A stretch of DNA of 34,658 nucleotides from Rhodospirillaceae bacterium UBA6608 (lineage in GTDB: Bacteria > Pseudomonadota > Alphaproteobacteria > Rhodospirillales_A > Casp-alpha2): positions 1-34,658 of the forward strand of contig DJHY01000126.1 in assembly GCA_002433335.1 (NCBI GenBank), given 5' to 3'. Every line of letters begins with the position of its first letter. The first letter of the stretch is position 1. Below the pieces are notes generated by a model. The model saw nothing but the letters and a program-made list of their open reading frames with translations. It searched no databases and had not been told where the DNA came from. This document shows positions 24,382-34,019 of the stretch, piece by piece. A program made the position numbers and the translations under genes.

Positions 24382-25160
24382 CGTTGGCATCGGCGATATA
24401 CGAAGGCGACGTGGTTCACGAGCGAAAGCGGCCGAAGCACCACCGGCTCCGCTACTCGGTGTTTTCCATGCTGCTTGATCTGGACGAACTGCCCGCGCTC
24501 GGCAAGGTGACCCGCCTATTCGGCCACAACCGATTTGCGCCGTTGGCTTTCCACGACCGGGATCACGGGCCGGCGGACGGCAGTCCCCTGCGCCCATGGG
24601 CCGAGCAGCACCTGCGCCAGGCCGGCATCGATCCGGACGGCGGCCCGATCCGTCTTCTCTGTTATCCCCGGATCTTCGGATATGCCTTCAACCCGCTCAG
24701 CGTGTTTTTTTGCTACCGGCGGTCGGGCGCGCTGACCGCCATCCTTTACGAGGTCTGCAACACCTTCAAGGAACGCCATACTTATGTGATTCCGGTCGCC
24801 GATCAAAGCCGCCCGGTCATCAAGCAGTCCTGCGCCAAGGCGCTTTATGTCTCGCCCTTCATCGGCATGGATGCATCCTATCAGTTCCGCATCGTGCCCC
24901 CGGGCGAGACCATCCGCATCGTTATCCGCCAGGAAGACAGCGACGGGCTGTTGCTGGCGGCGGCCTTCGCGGGGGGGCGCCGTCCGTTCTCTCCGCGCGG
25001 CCTGACGCGTGCCCTGATCCGGTTTCCGCTGCTGACGCTGAAGGTGATGGCGGGCATCCATTGGGAGGCCCTGAAGCTGTGGCTCAAGGGCCTGCCCGTA
25101 TTCAAACATTCGCCGGCCGTGCGCCGTGTCCAATTCAGCATTGAAGAGAATGGAACGTAA
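24378..25160 (+). CDS. DUF1365 family protein
   Basis: A protein of 260 aa. The start 'SAIYEGDVVHERKRPKHHRLRYSVFSMLLDLDEL' (in part 'VVHERKRPKHHRLRY') and 'LLCYPRIFGYAFNPLSVFFCY' are the DUF1365 signature. A basic, hydrophobic C-terminus (KVMAGIHWEALKLWLKG) may touch the membrane. The family is of unknown biochemistry but is regularly found between COG2907 flavoproteins and CFA-synthase-like methyltransferases, exactly as here. The ATGA overlap upstream and the six-base gap downstream imply one coupled operon. Confidence 0.9.
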   Translation: MTLASAIYEGDVVHERKRPKHHRLRYSVFSMLLDLDELPALGKVTRLFGHNRFAPLAFHDRDHGPADGSPLRPWAEQHLRQAGIDPDGGPIRLLCYPRIFGYAFNPLSVFFCYRRSGALTAILYEVCNTFKERHTYVIPVADQSRPVIKQSCAKALYVSPFIGMDASYQFRIVPPGETIRIVIRQEDSDGLLLAAAFAGGRRPFSPRGLTRALIRFPLLTLKVMAGIHWEALKLWLKGLPVFKHSPAVRRVQFSIEENGT

Positions 25161-25166
25161 CGAGAC

Positions 25167-26411
25167 ATGAGTGACGCCATTGCGAAAACGGTTTCTGGCT
25201 CCGTCTCCGATGCCAGCTCCGCCGACGGGATCCGGCCTCCCGGTGTCCGCGAGCGGCTGTTGCGCCGTGCCCTGGCGCGGCTTCAGGTCGGGCGATTGCA
25301 TGCCGTCCTGCCGTCGGGCCGGCGGGTGACCGTCGACGGTGTCGCACCCGGACCGGAAGCGACGGTGCGTATCCGAAACTGGCGCCTGGTCAATCGCATG
25401 CTGCTGGGCGGTGACATGGGGGTGGCCGAAGGCTACATGGCCGGGGACTGGGACAGCCCGGACCTGGCGGCGGTGTTCGACCTCAGCCTGCGCAACGAAC
25501 GCGCCTTGACCGGGGTCTTCCGCCAACCCTGGCCGGTTCGTTTGTTGAGCCGCCTGCGCCATGCCATGCACGCCAACACGCCGCGCGGCAGCCGCCGCAA
25601 CATCGCCGCCCATTACGACCTGGGCAATGCGTTCTACGGTCACTGGCTGGACGAAACGATGTCCTATTCGTCGGCCCTGTTCGAATCGCTGGACGAGCCG
25701 ATGGCGGGCGGGCAACGCCGCAAGTACGAACGCCTGGCACGGGCCCTGGACCTGCGTCCGGGCGACCACGTGCTTGAGATCGGATGCGGCTGGGGCGGCT
25801 TCGCCGAGATCGCCGCGCGCGACTTTGGATGCCGCGTCACGGGCCTGACCCTGTCCGTCGAACAGGCAGCCTTCGCGCGGGCGCGCATGGCGGACCTGGG
25901 CCTGGACGACCGGGTCGACATCCGGATCGAGGACTATCGCGCCGCCCGGGGCACCTACGACAAGATCGCCTCCATCGAGATGTTCGAGGCCGTGGGCGAG
26001 GCCTACTGGCCGACCTATCTGAACACTTTGAAAGCGCGTCTTGCGCCCGGCGGCCGCGCGGGATTGCAGGTCATCACGATCCACGATGCGCATTTCGAAA
26101 GCTATCGCCGTACGCCGGACTTCATTCAGCGCTACATCTTTCCGGGCGGCATGCTGCCGGGCCCGAACGCATTCGCCGATGCGGTCGCTCGGGCCGGCCT
26201 GCGGCTGACCGACGCATTTTTCTTCGGCCCGTCCTATGCGGAAACGCTGCGCCGCTGGGAGGCCGACTTCCTCGCCGCCTGGCCCGAGATCGAGAAGTTG
26301 GGCTTTGACGAACGCTTTCGCCGCATGTGGCATTATTATCTGAAGTACTGCGAAGTCGGGTTCGATGCCGGTCGTATCGACGTCGGCCAGTTCGTGATCG
26401 GCGCCGGGTGA
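25167..26411 (+). CDS. cyclopropane-fatty-acyl-phospholipid synthase-like methyltransferase
   Basis: A protein of 414 aa. The SAM-binding motif VLEIGCGWGG is at 202-211, after the family marker 'NIAAHYDLGNAFYGHWLDETMSYSSALFE' (about 145-173, in part 'HYDLGNAFYGHWLD'). 'GLTLSVEQAAFA' and 'IEMFEAVGEAYWPTY' follow. Enzymes of this family add a methyl or methylene from SAM to the double bond of a phospholipid acyl chain at the membrane. In the RpoE regulon of R. sphaeroides such enzymes make methylated/furan fatty acids rather than cyclopropanes; which applies here cannot be told. The C-terminus overlaps the MFS gene. The ribosome site is weak; coupling from DUF1365 is likely. Confidence 0.92.
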   Translation: MSDAIAKTVSGSVSDASSADGIRPPGVRERLLRRALARLQVGRLHAVLPSGRRVTVDGVAPGPEATVRIRNWRLVNRMLLGGDMGVAEGYMAGDWDSPDLAAVFDLSLRNERALTGVFRQPWPVRLLSRLRHAMHANTPRGSRRNIAAHYDLGNAFYGHWLDETMSYSSALFESLDEPMAGGQRRKYERLARALDLRPGDHVLEIGCGWGGFAEIAARDFGCRVTGLTLSVEQAAFARARMADLGLDDRVDIRIEDYRAARGTYDKIASIEMFEAVGEAYWPTYLNTLKARLAPGGRAGLQVITIHDAHFESYRRTPDFIQRYIFPGGMLPGPNAFADAVARAGLRLTDAFFFGPSYAETLRRWEADFLAAWPEIEKLGFDERFRRMWHYYLKYCEVGFDAGRIDVGQFVIGAG

Positions 26412-27742
26412 CGCGGGACGCCGCCATGCCGTTGTCCCGGCGCATCCTGCTGGCCTATGCCTTGCCTGCGGTCGTCGTCTCGCTGCCGATCATCCCGGTC
26501 TACATTCACCTGCCCAGGCTTTATGGGATCGAGCTCGGCCTGGGGTTGGCGGCGGTGGGGTGGATTCTTCTGGCCGCGCGGCTGTTCGATACGGTCACCG
26601 ATCCGCTGATCGGCGCCCTGAGCGACCGGACGCGGATCGCCGGTTGCCGCCGCAAACCATGGATCGCTGTCGGCGCGATGGTTGCCGGCATTGGCCTATG
26701 GCAGGTCCTGATGCCGCCCGACGCCTCCGGCTCCGCGTATCTGCTGGTCTGGTCGATGGTCCTCTACGGCGGTTGGACCATGGTCGCCGTGCCCTATCTG
26801 ACCTGGGGCGCGGAGCTTTCCGGTGACTATCATGAGCGGTCGCGCGTCACGTCCTGGCGGGAAGCCCTGGGCTTGATCGGCATCGTCGGCGCGGCGGTCC
26901 TGTCCTCGGCCCTGACGGAGGCCGGACGCAGCGAACGGGACGCCATGGCCGCCATCGTCTGGGTCGCGGTGCTGGGTGGGGCCGCCGTGATCCCGCTTTT
27001 GCTGTGGACCGTCCCGGAAAAGGCCGCCCCCAGCGGGCCGCCCGGTCCCGCGGGCCCGGCCCGCATCGCGGCCGCGCTGGTTGGACTGGTCCGCAACAAG
27101 CCGTTTGTCCGCCTGCTTTTCGCCTGGTTCGCCAATGGTCTGGCCAACGGCATCCCGGCGGTTCTGTTCCTGGTGTATCTGCAGTATGGCCTGGGGGCCG
27201 GCCCGGACCAGCGGGCGCTATTCATCCTCGTCTATTTCCTCGCCGCCGTGATCTCGATCCCCGCTTGGCTGATGCTCGTCCATCGCATGGACAAGCATCG
27301 GCTGTGGTGCCTGGCGATGATCGCCGCCTGTCTTGCCTTCGCCGCCGTGCCGCTGTTGCCGGCCGGCGCCTTCGCGGCCTTCGCTGTGGTCTGCGTGGTG
27401 ACCGGGGCCGCCCTGGGCGCCGATCTTTCCCTGCCGCCGGCGATCCAGGCGGACGTCATCGATTACGGACGCCTGCGCGGGGGCGTTGACCGCGCCGGCC
27501 TGCAATTCGCCTTCTGGGGGATGAGCACGAAACTGGCGCTGGCGGCGGCGGTGGGGCTGGCCCTGCCGGGCGTTGCCGCATTGGGGTTCGATCCGGATGC
27601 GCCTAGCCGCGGCGGAATCCTGGCGCTGATCATGATCTATGCGGTTGTTCCCATCGTAATAAAGGGTGTGGCGATCGGAACCATGTGGCGGTTTCCTCTG
27701 ACGGCCGCCAGGCAACGGGCGATCCGCCGCCGGCTCGTTTAA
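26408..27742 (+). CDS. MFS transporter (GPH/MelB-like)
   Basis: A protein of about 444 aa with some twelve hydrophobic helices. The loop after helix 2, 'DTVTDPLIGALSDRTRIAGCRRKPWIAVG', is the GPH-family signature (D-x-x-x-D-P-x-x-G-x-x-S-D-R-T and RRKPW). GTG 26408 overlaps the methyltransferase stop as GTGA; ATG 26426 is the alternative. It is in the lipid-modification operon, so a lipid-related or sugar-related substrate are both possible; none is indicated by sequence. Confidence 0.85.
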   Translation: MTRDAAMPLSRRILLAYALPAVVVSLPIIPVYIHLPRLYGIELGLGLAAVGWILLAARLFDTVTDPLIGALSDRTRIAGCRRKPWIAVGAMVAGIGLWQVLMPPDASGSAYLLVWSMVLYGGWTMVAVPYLTWGAELSGDYHERSRVTSWREALGLIGIVGAAVLSSALTEAGRSERDAMAAIVWVAVLGGAAVIPLLLWTVPEKAAPSGPPGPAGPARIAAALVGLVRNKPFVRLLFAWFANGLANGIPAVLFLVYLQYGLGAGPDQRALFILVYFLAAVISIPAWLMLVHRMDKHRLWCLAMIAACLAFAAVPLLPAGAFAAFAVVCVVTGAALGADLSLPPAIQADVIDYGRLRGGVDRAGLQFAFWGMSTKLALAAAVGLALPGVAALGFDPDAPSRGGILALIMIYAVVPIVIKGVAIGTMWRFPLTAARQRAIRRRLV

Positions 27743-27766
27743 ACCACAAACCCGGGAACCCAAATA

Positions 27767-28372
27767 ATGGTTGGACGCATCGTTATCGCCGTCTCTGCTT
27801 TTCTGATGTTGAACGGATGTACAAAGATGAAACCCGTTGAGTTCAAGGACCAATCCCCCGTCCTGTTGATCGAGGATTACTTCCAAGGATCGACGAAAGC
27901 TTGGGGCATTTTCGAAGATCGGTTCGGCACCCTGCGGCGGCAGTTCGTGGTGGAGATCACGGGCACCTGGGACGGAACGGTCCTGCAACTGGACGAACGT
28001 TTTCAGTATTCCGACGGCGAGACCGACCGCCGCGTATGGCGTATCCGCAAGACCGACGATCACACCTACGAAGGCGAAGCCGACGACGTGATCGGCAAGG
28101 CCAAGGGTGAAGCCTACGGCAACGCGCTGAATTGGCGGTACGACATGGACCTGAAGATCGGCGACGGAACCGTCCGCGTGCAGTTCGACGACTGGATGTT
28201 TCTCCAACCGTCGAACGTTCTGATAAACCGGGCGAAGGTCAGCAAGTTCGGGATCGAGGTGGGATCGGTTACCCTTGCCTTCATCAAGCCCGAGAAGGCC
28301 CTGCACATGTCCGGGGAGGTTCTCAGCGAATGGCTAACCGTCCACGAATCCACGCGAGGAGCCATCCAATAA
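27767..28372 (+). CDS. DUF3833 family lipoprotein
   Basis: A protein of 201 aa. The N-terminus is a lipoprotein signal with a lipobox ending at Cys18 (LNGC). The mature part is beta-rich with 'WGIFEDRFGTLRRQFVVEITG' and 'LDERFQYSDGETDRRVWRI', the DUF3833 pattern. It is presumably anchored in the envelope. It follows the MFS gene by 24 bases, the last of the plus operon. Its 3' end overlaps the convergent SnoaL-like gene by 50 bases. The function is unknown but it travels with CFA-like lipid modification genes. Confidence 0.85.
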   Translation: MVGRIVIAVSAFLMLNGCTKMKPVEFKDQSPVLLIEDYFQGSTKAWGIFEDRFGTLRRQFVVEITGTWDGTVLQLDERFQYSDGETDRRVWRIRKTDDHTYEGEADDVIGKAKGEAYGNALNWRYDMDLKIGDGTVRVQFDDWMFLQPSNVLINRAKVSKFGIEVGSVTLAFIKPEKALHMSGEVLSEWLTVHESTRGAIQ

Positions 28373-28754
28373 CCGGCAGACGTTCATAGAACGCCGACGC
28401 CGCATCCCAATGGTCGATGTGGCTGACGACTTTTCCGTCTGCCCCCAAGGTGATGACGCTGGCCCCGTCGAAAACCCATTCCCGTTTGCCCAGCCGGCCC
28501 GCGAACCGCCAGTTCATGAAACAGGTCGCGCCGTCCTGCGCCATGCCGTGCACCGTGAAGCGGATGCCGGATACGTTTTTGAACATATGCTCGAAGACGC
28601 GGCGCATGGCGTTCAGCCCGCGCACGTCGTTGAATGGATCCTTGAAGCGGACATCAACGGCGACATGGTCCCCCAAGGCGTCAAGCGTTTGCGGGGTCAG
28701 TGTTTCAAGATAGTGCCGATAGCGGTCGGCGGCGTCGGTCGGTCGCGATGTCAT
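28323..28754 (-). CDS. SnoaL-like / NTF2-fold protein
   Basis: A protein of 143 aa with the cone-shaped NTF2 pattern: 'RYRHYLETLTPQTLDALGDHVAVDVRFKDPFNDVRG' (in part 'DVRFKDPFNDVRG') and 'ISHWDAASAFYE'-like 'SHIDHWDAASAFYERLP'. The C-terminus (GWLLAWIRG) is hydrophobic. Such proteins bind or isomerise small hydrophobic molecules. It overlaps the SDR gene start-to-stop by four bases. It is the last gene of the minus operon that starts at DUF6134. Confidence 0.85.
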   Translation of the reverse strand: MTSRPTDAADRYRHYLETLTPQTLDALGDHVAVDVRFKDPFNDVRGLNAMRRVFEHMFKNVSGIRFTVHGMAQDGATCFMNWRFAGRLGKREWVFDGASVITLGADGKVVSHIDHWDAASAFYERLPVIGWLLAWIRGRLAIR

Positions 28755-29515
28755 TTGCGCAGCATGCGCCGCGTGACGGCGAAGAACAAGCGATCGGGCA
28801 GCAGCTTCATCAGCTTCATCAGCAGAGCAAACCGCAGGGGAAAAGCGATTTCGAAGCTGTCACCCTGCAGTCCGTCGATGATGCCGTCCACCGCCTCCTC
28901 GACGTCAATGAGAAAGGGCATGGGAAAGTCGTTCTTGTCCGTTAGCGGCGTTTTCACGAAACCCGGATTGATGAGACGCATATCCACACCCGCCGCCGCC
29001 AGTTCCGGGCGCAGCGACTCGCACAGATTGATAAGCCCGGCTTTCGACGCGCCGTAGGCGGCCGCCCCTGGGAGGCCTCGATACCCAGCCAGGGACGCGA
29101 CCACGGCGATCTGGCCCGCACCGCGCGCCATGAAACGCGCCATGATGGGCGCCAGGCAGTTCAGTGTTCCCGACAGGTTGGTGTCGATGACGCCTCGCGC
29201 CTCGGCCGCTGAAAATTCCACCGCCGGGGTCGGCCGGTGGGTCCCCGCGTTGAGGACCGCGAGGTCCAGTGGACCCAGCCGGTTTTCAATCACCTCGACC
29301 ATGACGTCCGCGCGCCCGGCATCTGTGATGTCCAGGGGGAATCCGGTGATGCGCCCGCCGTCCGCAACCTGCTCCAGGGAGATCAGGTCCTGCTCCGACC
29401 GGGCGCTGGCGGCGACGATATAGCCCTGGCGCGCCAGGCGCAGGGCCAGGGCGCGCCCGATGCCCTTTCCCGCGCCGGTGACCCAGGCCGCCTTGGGGCG
29501 GTCGGTCTCGATCAT
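28751..29515 (-). CDS. short-chain dehydrogenase/reductase (SDR)
   Basis: A protein of 254 aa. The classical SDR motifs are TGAGKGIG (13-20), NAG (89-91), Ser141, Tyr154 and Lys158 in YGASK. It is an NAD(P)-dependent oxidoreductase; the substrate is probably hydrophobic, given the membrane-lipid operon context. The start ATG overlaps the DUF6134 stop (ATGA) and is much better than the longer frame back to 29608, which has no ribosome site and runs into DUF6134. The helix at 'LLMKLMKLLPDRLFFAV' near the end could touch membrane. Confidence 0.92.
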   Translation of the reverse strand: MIETDRPKAAWVTGAGKGIGRALALRLARQGYIVAASARSEQDLISLEQVADGGRITGFPLDITDAGRADVMVEVIENRLGPLDLAVLNAGTHRPTPAVEFSAAEARGVIDTNLSGTLNCLAPIMARFMARGAGQIAVVASLAGYRGLPGAAAYGASKAGLINLCESLRPELAAAGVDMRLINPGFVKTPLTDKNDFPMPFLIDVEEAVDGIIDGLQGDSFEIAFPLRFALLMKLMKLLPDRLFFAVTRRMLRK

Positions 29516-30228
29516 CCCGATGTCCTCTTGCTGGGGCCGCCCTGGCATTGGCGGCATACATAGTCGATCAACGAGCCATCCCGGCCTTGGAACCGCATTT
29601 TCACCCAACGTCCCGCCGCGTCGTACCAGACGTCGGTCTGCAGATCGCCCGTATAGGCATAATGGGTCGCGGCGACGGGCCCACGTTCCGTTTCCACGCG
29701 GTCGGGACCGCTCGCCTCAATACGAACTTTGTTGATCTGTCCGGTCAATGTGTTGAGGACTCGATTCTGGCCAAGCACCCCAGCGTTCCAGTGATTTGTA
29801 GGGAAAAGAGGGGACGATGTTTCATAGGCGATGTCACCGGCCGCAACGTAGATGCGCTTGCCGATCCGCCGAGCCTGCACTTCCAGAACGGCGCCATCGT
29901 CATCGACAGTCGTCCGGATCGCGGACAGGCCGCCATCCGTCCACAATGCTCTGGAATCGTAACGATAACGATAGACGGTGACGCCTAGAAACGTGACCTG
30001 GATCTGGAACTGAGCCTCGACGGCGAGCCCCTTATCGTCCTCCTGAAACCGCACCCGGTGAAAGCCGACACGGGTTCCATTGCGATAAACGTCGAAGTGA
30101 ATCTCGTCTCCGTTATGGATCGCTTGATCGGTGTTGCGGGCATGACGCGCCGTATCGTTCGAAGCCCCGGGCTCCGTAACCGCGACGATGAATAAGGCGG
30201 CAAGACCAACGGAAAAAATTATACGCAC
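29512..30228 (-). CDS. DUF6134 family exported protein
   Basis: A protein of 238 aa. Residues 1-23 are a signal peptide (IIFSVGLAALFIVAVTEPGAS). The mature part is beta-rich with 'GDEIHFDVYRNGTRVGFHRVRF' and 'FLGVTVYRYRYDSRALW', typical of DUF6134, plus a C-terminal CRQC near 228. A periplasmic or envelope role is inferred. It is first in the minus operon and has its own TGATCC promoter 46 bases upstream. No enzyme motif is seen. Confidence 0.85.
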   Translation of the reverse strand: MRIIFSVGLAALFIVAVTEPGASNDTARHARNTDQAIHNGDEIHFDVYRNGTRVGFHRVRFQEDDKGLAVEAQFQIQVTFLGVTVYRYRYDSRALWTDGGLSAIRTTVDDDGAVLEVQARRIGKRIYVAAGDIAYETSSPLFPTNHWNAGVLGQNRVLNTLTGQINKVRIEASGPDRVETERGPVAATHYAYTGDLQTDVWYDAAGRWVKMRFQGRDGSLIDYVCRQCQGGPSKRTSG

Positions 30229-30273
30229 GTGTCACCTGGGTCCGATCCATTAGTGGTTTGTTCGGCTCAATTA

Positions 30274-30303
30274 ATTGTACGCAGAATGCCCGTGGATGGA
30301 TCA
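30274..30303 (-). promoter_or_regulatory. RpoE-type promoter of the DUF6134-SDR-SnoaL operon
   Basis: On the minus strand TGATCC (30303-30298), an 18-base spacer and TACAAT (30279-30274), 46 bases before the DUF6134 start. Both hexamers equal those of the rpoE-chrR promoter. Confidence 0.75.
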
Positions 30304-30335
30304 CAACCCTTCTGTAGGCCCCTGAATTCAGCAAC

Positions 30336-30358
30336 CCGGCGCAAAACAATCGCGCCGG
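30336..30358. other. 7-bp GC hairpin near the integrase remnant
   Basis: CCGGCGC at 30336-30342 pairs with GCGCCGG at 30352-30358. It lies in the otherwise empty stretch between the DUF6134 promoter and the integrase remnant. No T-run follows, so its role is unclear. Confidence 0.25.
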
Positions 30359-30940
30359 ATTCAGGCGGGGCGGCCGACGTGTACGTAACGCTCTCCCCTA
30401 CGTAATGTAACGCTCCATCGCATCCGCATCTCGCTCGACGGAACCTCGTGCATACCCCTTAAGCTTAACTGGCGGAACGTGGACCTCGCCAACAACCGCG
30501 TCCTGTTCGTCAAAACGAAGAACGGGGAAGATCGGTCCGTTCGGTTGACCAACCGGGCAAGGGCGATCCTCGAACACCTGGGGCCGCATGACACGGGCCC
30601 GGTGTTCACCTATCAGGGCAAGCCCATGTCGGACGTCACGACGTCGTTTGAACGGGCCCGCAAGGTCGCGGGCCTGGAAGACGTTCGCTTTCACGATCTG
30701 CGGCATACCTTCGCGTCACGTCTCGTGCAGCAAGGCGTGCCGCTCCACGTGGTGATGCAACTGACCGGGCATAAGTCGTTCGTGATGGTGCAACGCTACG
30801 CCCACCTCGCCCCGGAGTTCCAAGAGCGTGCCATCGGGGCATTGAATGATGTGGTCGATGGGTCCGATGAGGGCGCTTCGACCTACTGGCACGTTTTGGG
30901 CACAGTCGGCGAAAAATCGAAGACGCGCGGAAAGCGGACA

Positions 30941-31050
<110 letters not shown>

Positions 31051-31189
31051 ACTTGGTCCCACGTAGGCGTTTGCCATTGCAGGAAAACTTGGGATGTTCC
31101 GGCGAACCGGGACCCGGAAAATAGGACTGCCGGGGTCCCCGGTCAACCGGGAGGCGGAACATAATGACGGAAGGGTTCCGATGGCAAGG

Positions 31190-31227
31190 GGAAAAATCAC
31201 GCTATTTGTTCGAAACGTGATTTTCCC
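31190..31227 (-). terminator. candidate terminator of the TIGR02300 gene
   Basis: CGTGATTTTCCC (31216-31227) pairs with GGGAAAAATCACG upstream (31189-31201), with one bulged base. It lies directly after the TIGR02300 stop on the minus strand and the second arm contains TTTTT. Confidence 0.5.
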
Positions 31228-31239
31228 GCGCCGGACGGC

Positions 31240-31644
31240 CTATTCCTTGACGTCGTCTTCCGACTCGATGTGTTCGCGAACTTCGTCCAGGTCGTCGTCG
31301 TCTTCGCCGAGATCCGCCGTATCCTCCATGAGGTCGTCGTCCTCGTCGTCGTCGAGCGAATCGTCCACGTCGTCGTCCACGTCATCACCCAGATCGTCGT
31401 CATCGATCTCGGGCAGAACGTCGTCCAGATCGTCCTCGTCATCCTCGGCTGCGGCTTTCGCCTGCTTCGGCTTGGTCTCGGACTGGGCGGCCGGCTTCGG
31501 CGCACTGCGCTTCGGTCGGAACGCCTGCATCGGATCGTTCTCCGCGCCGCATGACGGACAAACCGCCGGCGAGCGTTGCATGTCGTAAAATTTATTGCCG
31601 CAACCGGTGCAGGTGATCTTGCGGCCCCATTCGGGTTTCGCCAC
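31240..31644 (-). CDS. TIGR02300 family protein (FYDLN-acid domain)
   Basis: A protein of 134 aa. Residues 1-35 form a zinc-ribbon-like start: 'WGRKITCTGCGNKFYDMQRSP' with CxxC, and a second CPSC after it. The rest is a highly acidic tail (long runs of Asp and Glu). This is the family conserved in alphaproteobacteria beside aroA; its function is not known. It is divergent from aroA, with about 230 bases between. Confidence 0.92.
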   Translation of the reverse strand: MAKPEWGRKITCTGCGNKFYDMQRSPAVCPSCGAENDPMQAFRPKRSAPKPAAQSETKPKQAKAAAEDDEDDLDDVLPEIDDDDLGDDVDDDVDDSLDDDEDDDLMEDTADLGEDDDDLDEVREHIESEDDVKE

Positions 31645-31813
31645 GGGCTGCCTCCCGCTGTTTGAAGTTGTGCCTGAATCCCCCCAAGGGGCGTGATTTC
31701 CTTATCGCGTCTTCGTCGTGCCCAATGCCATGAACACCGCCCCCTGTCAAAAGCAAAATGCCCCTAATTTCACATTCCACGGATGATTGGCGGCGGGCGG
31801 CCCGATATGCTAG

Positions 31814-33214
<1,401 letters not shown>

Positions 33215-33228
33215 GTAGGGGGATCGCC

Positions 33229-33858
33229 ATGATCATCGCCATAGACGGACCCGCCGCCGCCGGTAAGGGCACCTTGGCCCGGCGTCTGGCCGAGCAATTG
33301 GACCTGGCCTATCTGGATACCGGGCTGCTGTACCGCGCCACCGGCAAGCGTGTGCTGGAAGCCGGGGCCGACCCGGAAGACCCCGCCGCCGCCGAGGCCC
33401 AGGCCCGGGCCCTGACGCCCGCGGATCTGGACCGCCCCGACCTGCGGGTCGATTCCGTGGCTCAGGCGGCGTCGAAAGTGTCCGCCGTACCGGGCGTCCG
33501 CGCCGCCCTGTTGGAGTTCCAACGCAACTTCGCCGCCACCCCGCCGGGGGGCGCCAAGGGCGCCGTTTTGGACGGGCGCGACATCGGCACCGTGGTCTGC
33601 CCCGATGCAACCGTGAAATTGTTCGTCACAGCGTCCGACGAAGTACGGGCCGAGCGGCGATACAAAGAGTTGCGGGAAAAGGACCCCGACGTTATATATG
33701 CGCGCGTTCTCGAAGAGATGCGCGAGCGGGACGCCCGGGATAGATCCAGGGCCGTCGCGCCGCTGGAGCCGGCCGAAGACGCGACCCTCCTTGATACAAG
33801 TGCCATGAACGCCGATGAGGTGTTTGCCAAGGCCCTTGAAATCGTTGGAGAAATTTAG
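33229..33858 (+). CDS. cmk: cytidylate kinase
   Basis: A protein of 209 aa. The P-loop is GPAAAGKGT (7-15), with '[10 protein letters not shown]' next for nucleotide binding, then '[14 protein letters not shown]' and the lid 'RAERRYKEL' and '[13 protein letters not shown]'. It phosphorylates CMP and dCMP with ATP. It is 14 bases after aroA and about 160 before rpsA, the standard bacterial aroA-cmk-rpsA order. Confidence 0.97.
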   Translation: MIIAIDGPAAAGKGTLARRLAEQLDLAYLDTGLLYRATGKRVLEAGADPEDPAAAEAQARALTPADLDRPDLRVDSVAQAASKVSAVPGVRAALLEFQRNFAATPPGGAKGAVLDGRDIGTVVCPDATVKLFVTASDEVRAERRYKELREKDPDVIYARVLEEMRERDARDRSRAVAPLEPAEDATLLDTSAMNADEVFAKALEIVGEI

Positions 33859-34019
33859 GTCGCCTGGGGACTTCTAAGCCGCTTCCCTCGATCACTTTTG
33901 GAACGAAATGCCCGCCCGTCACCGTCGTTATAAGGCGGGGCGCCGCGGGATTTTGTGTTTAACCTAAGACCGCCGGAACCAACCGGCAGGCCAGAAATGT
34001 AGCGAAAGGTTCGAAACTC

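Noticed and set aside
24516..26333. 605-aa minus-strand frame opposite DUF1365 and the methyltransferase
   Set aside because: Antisense shadow with no domain; the plus-strand genes have clear motifs.
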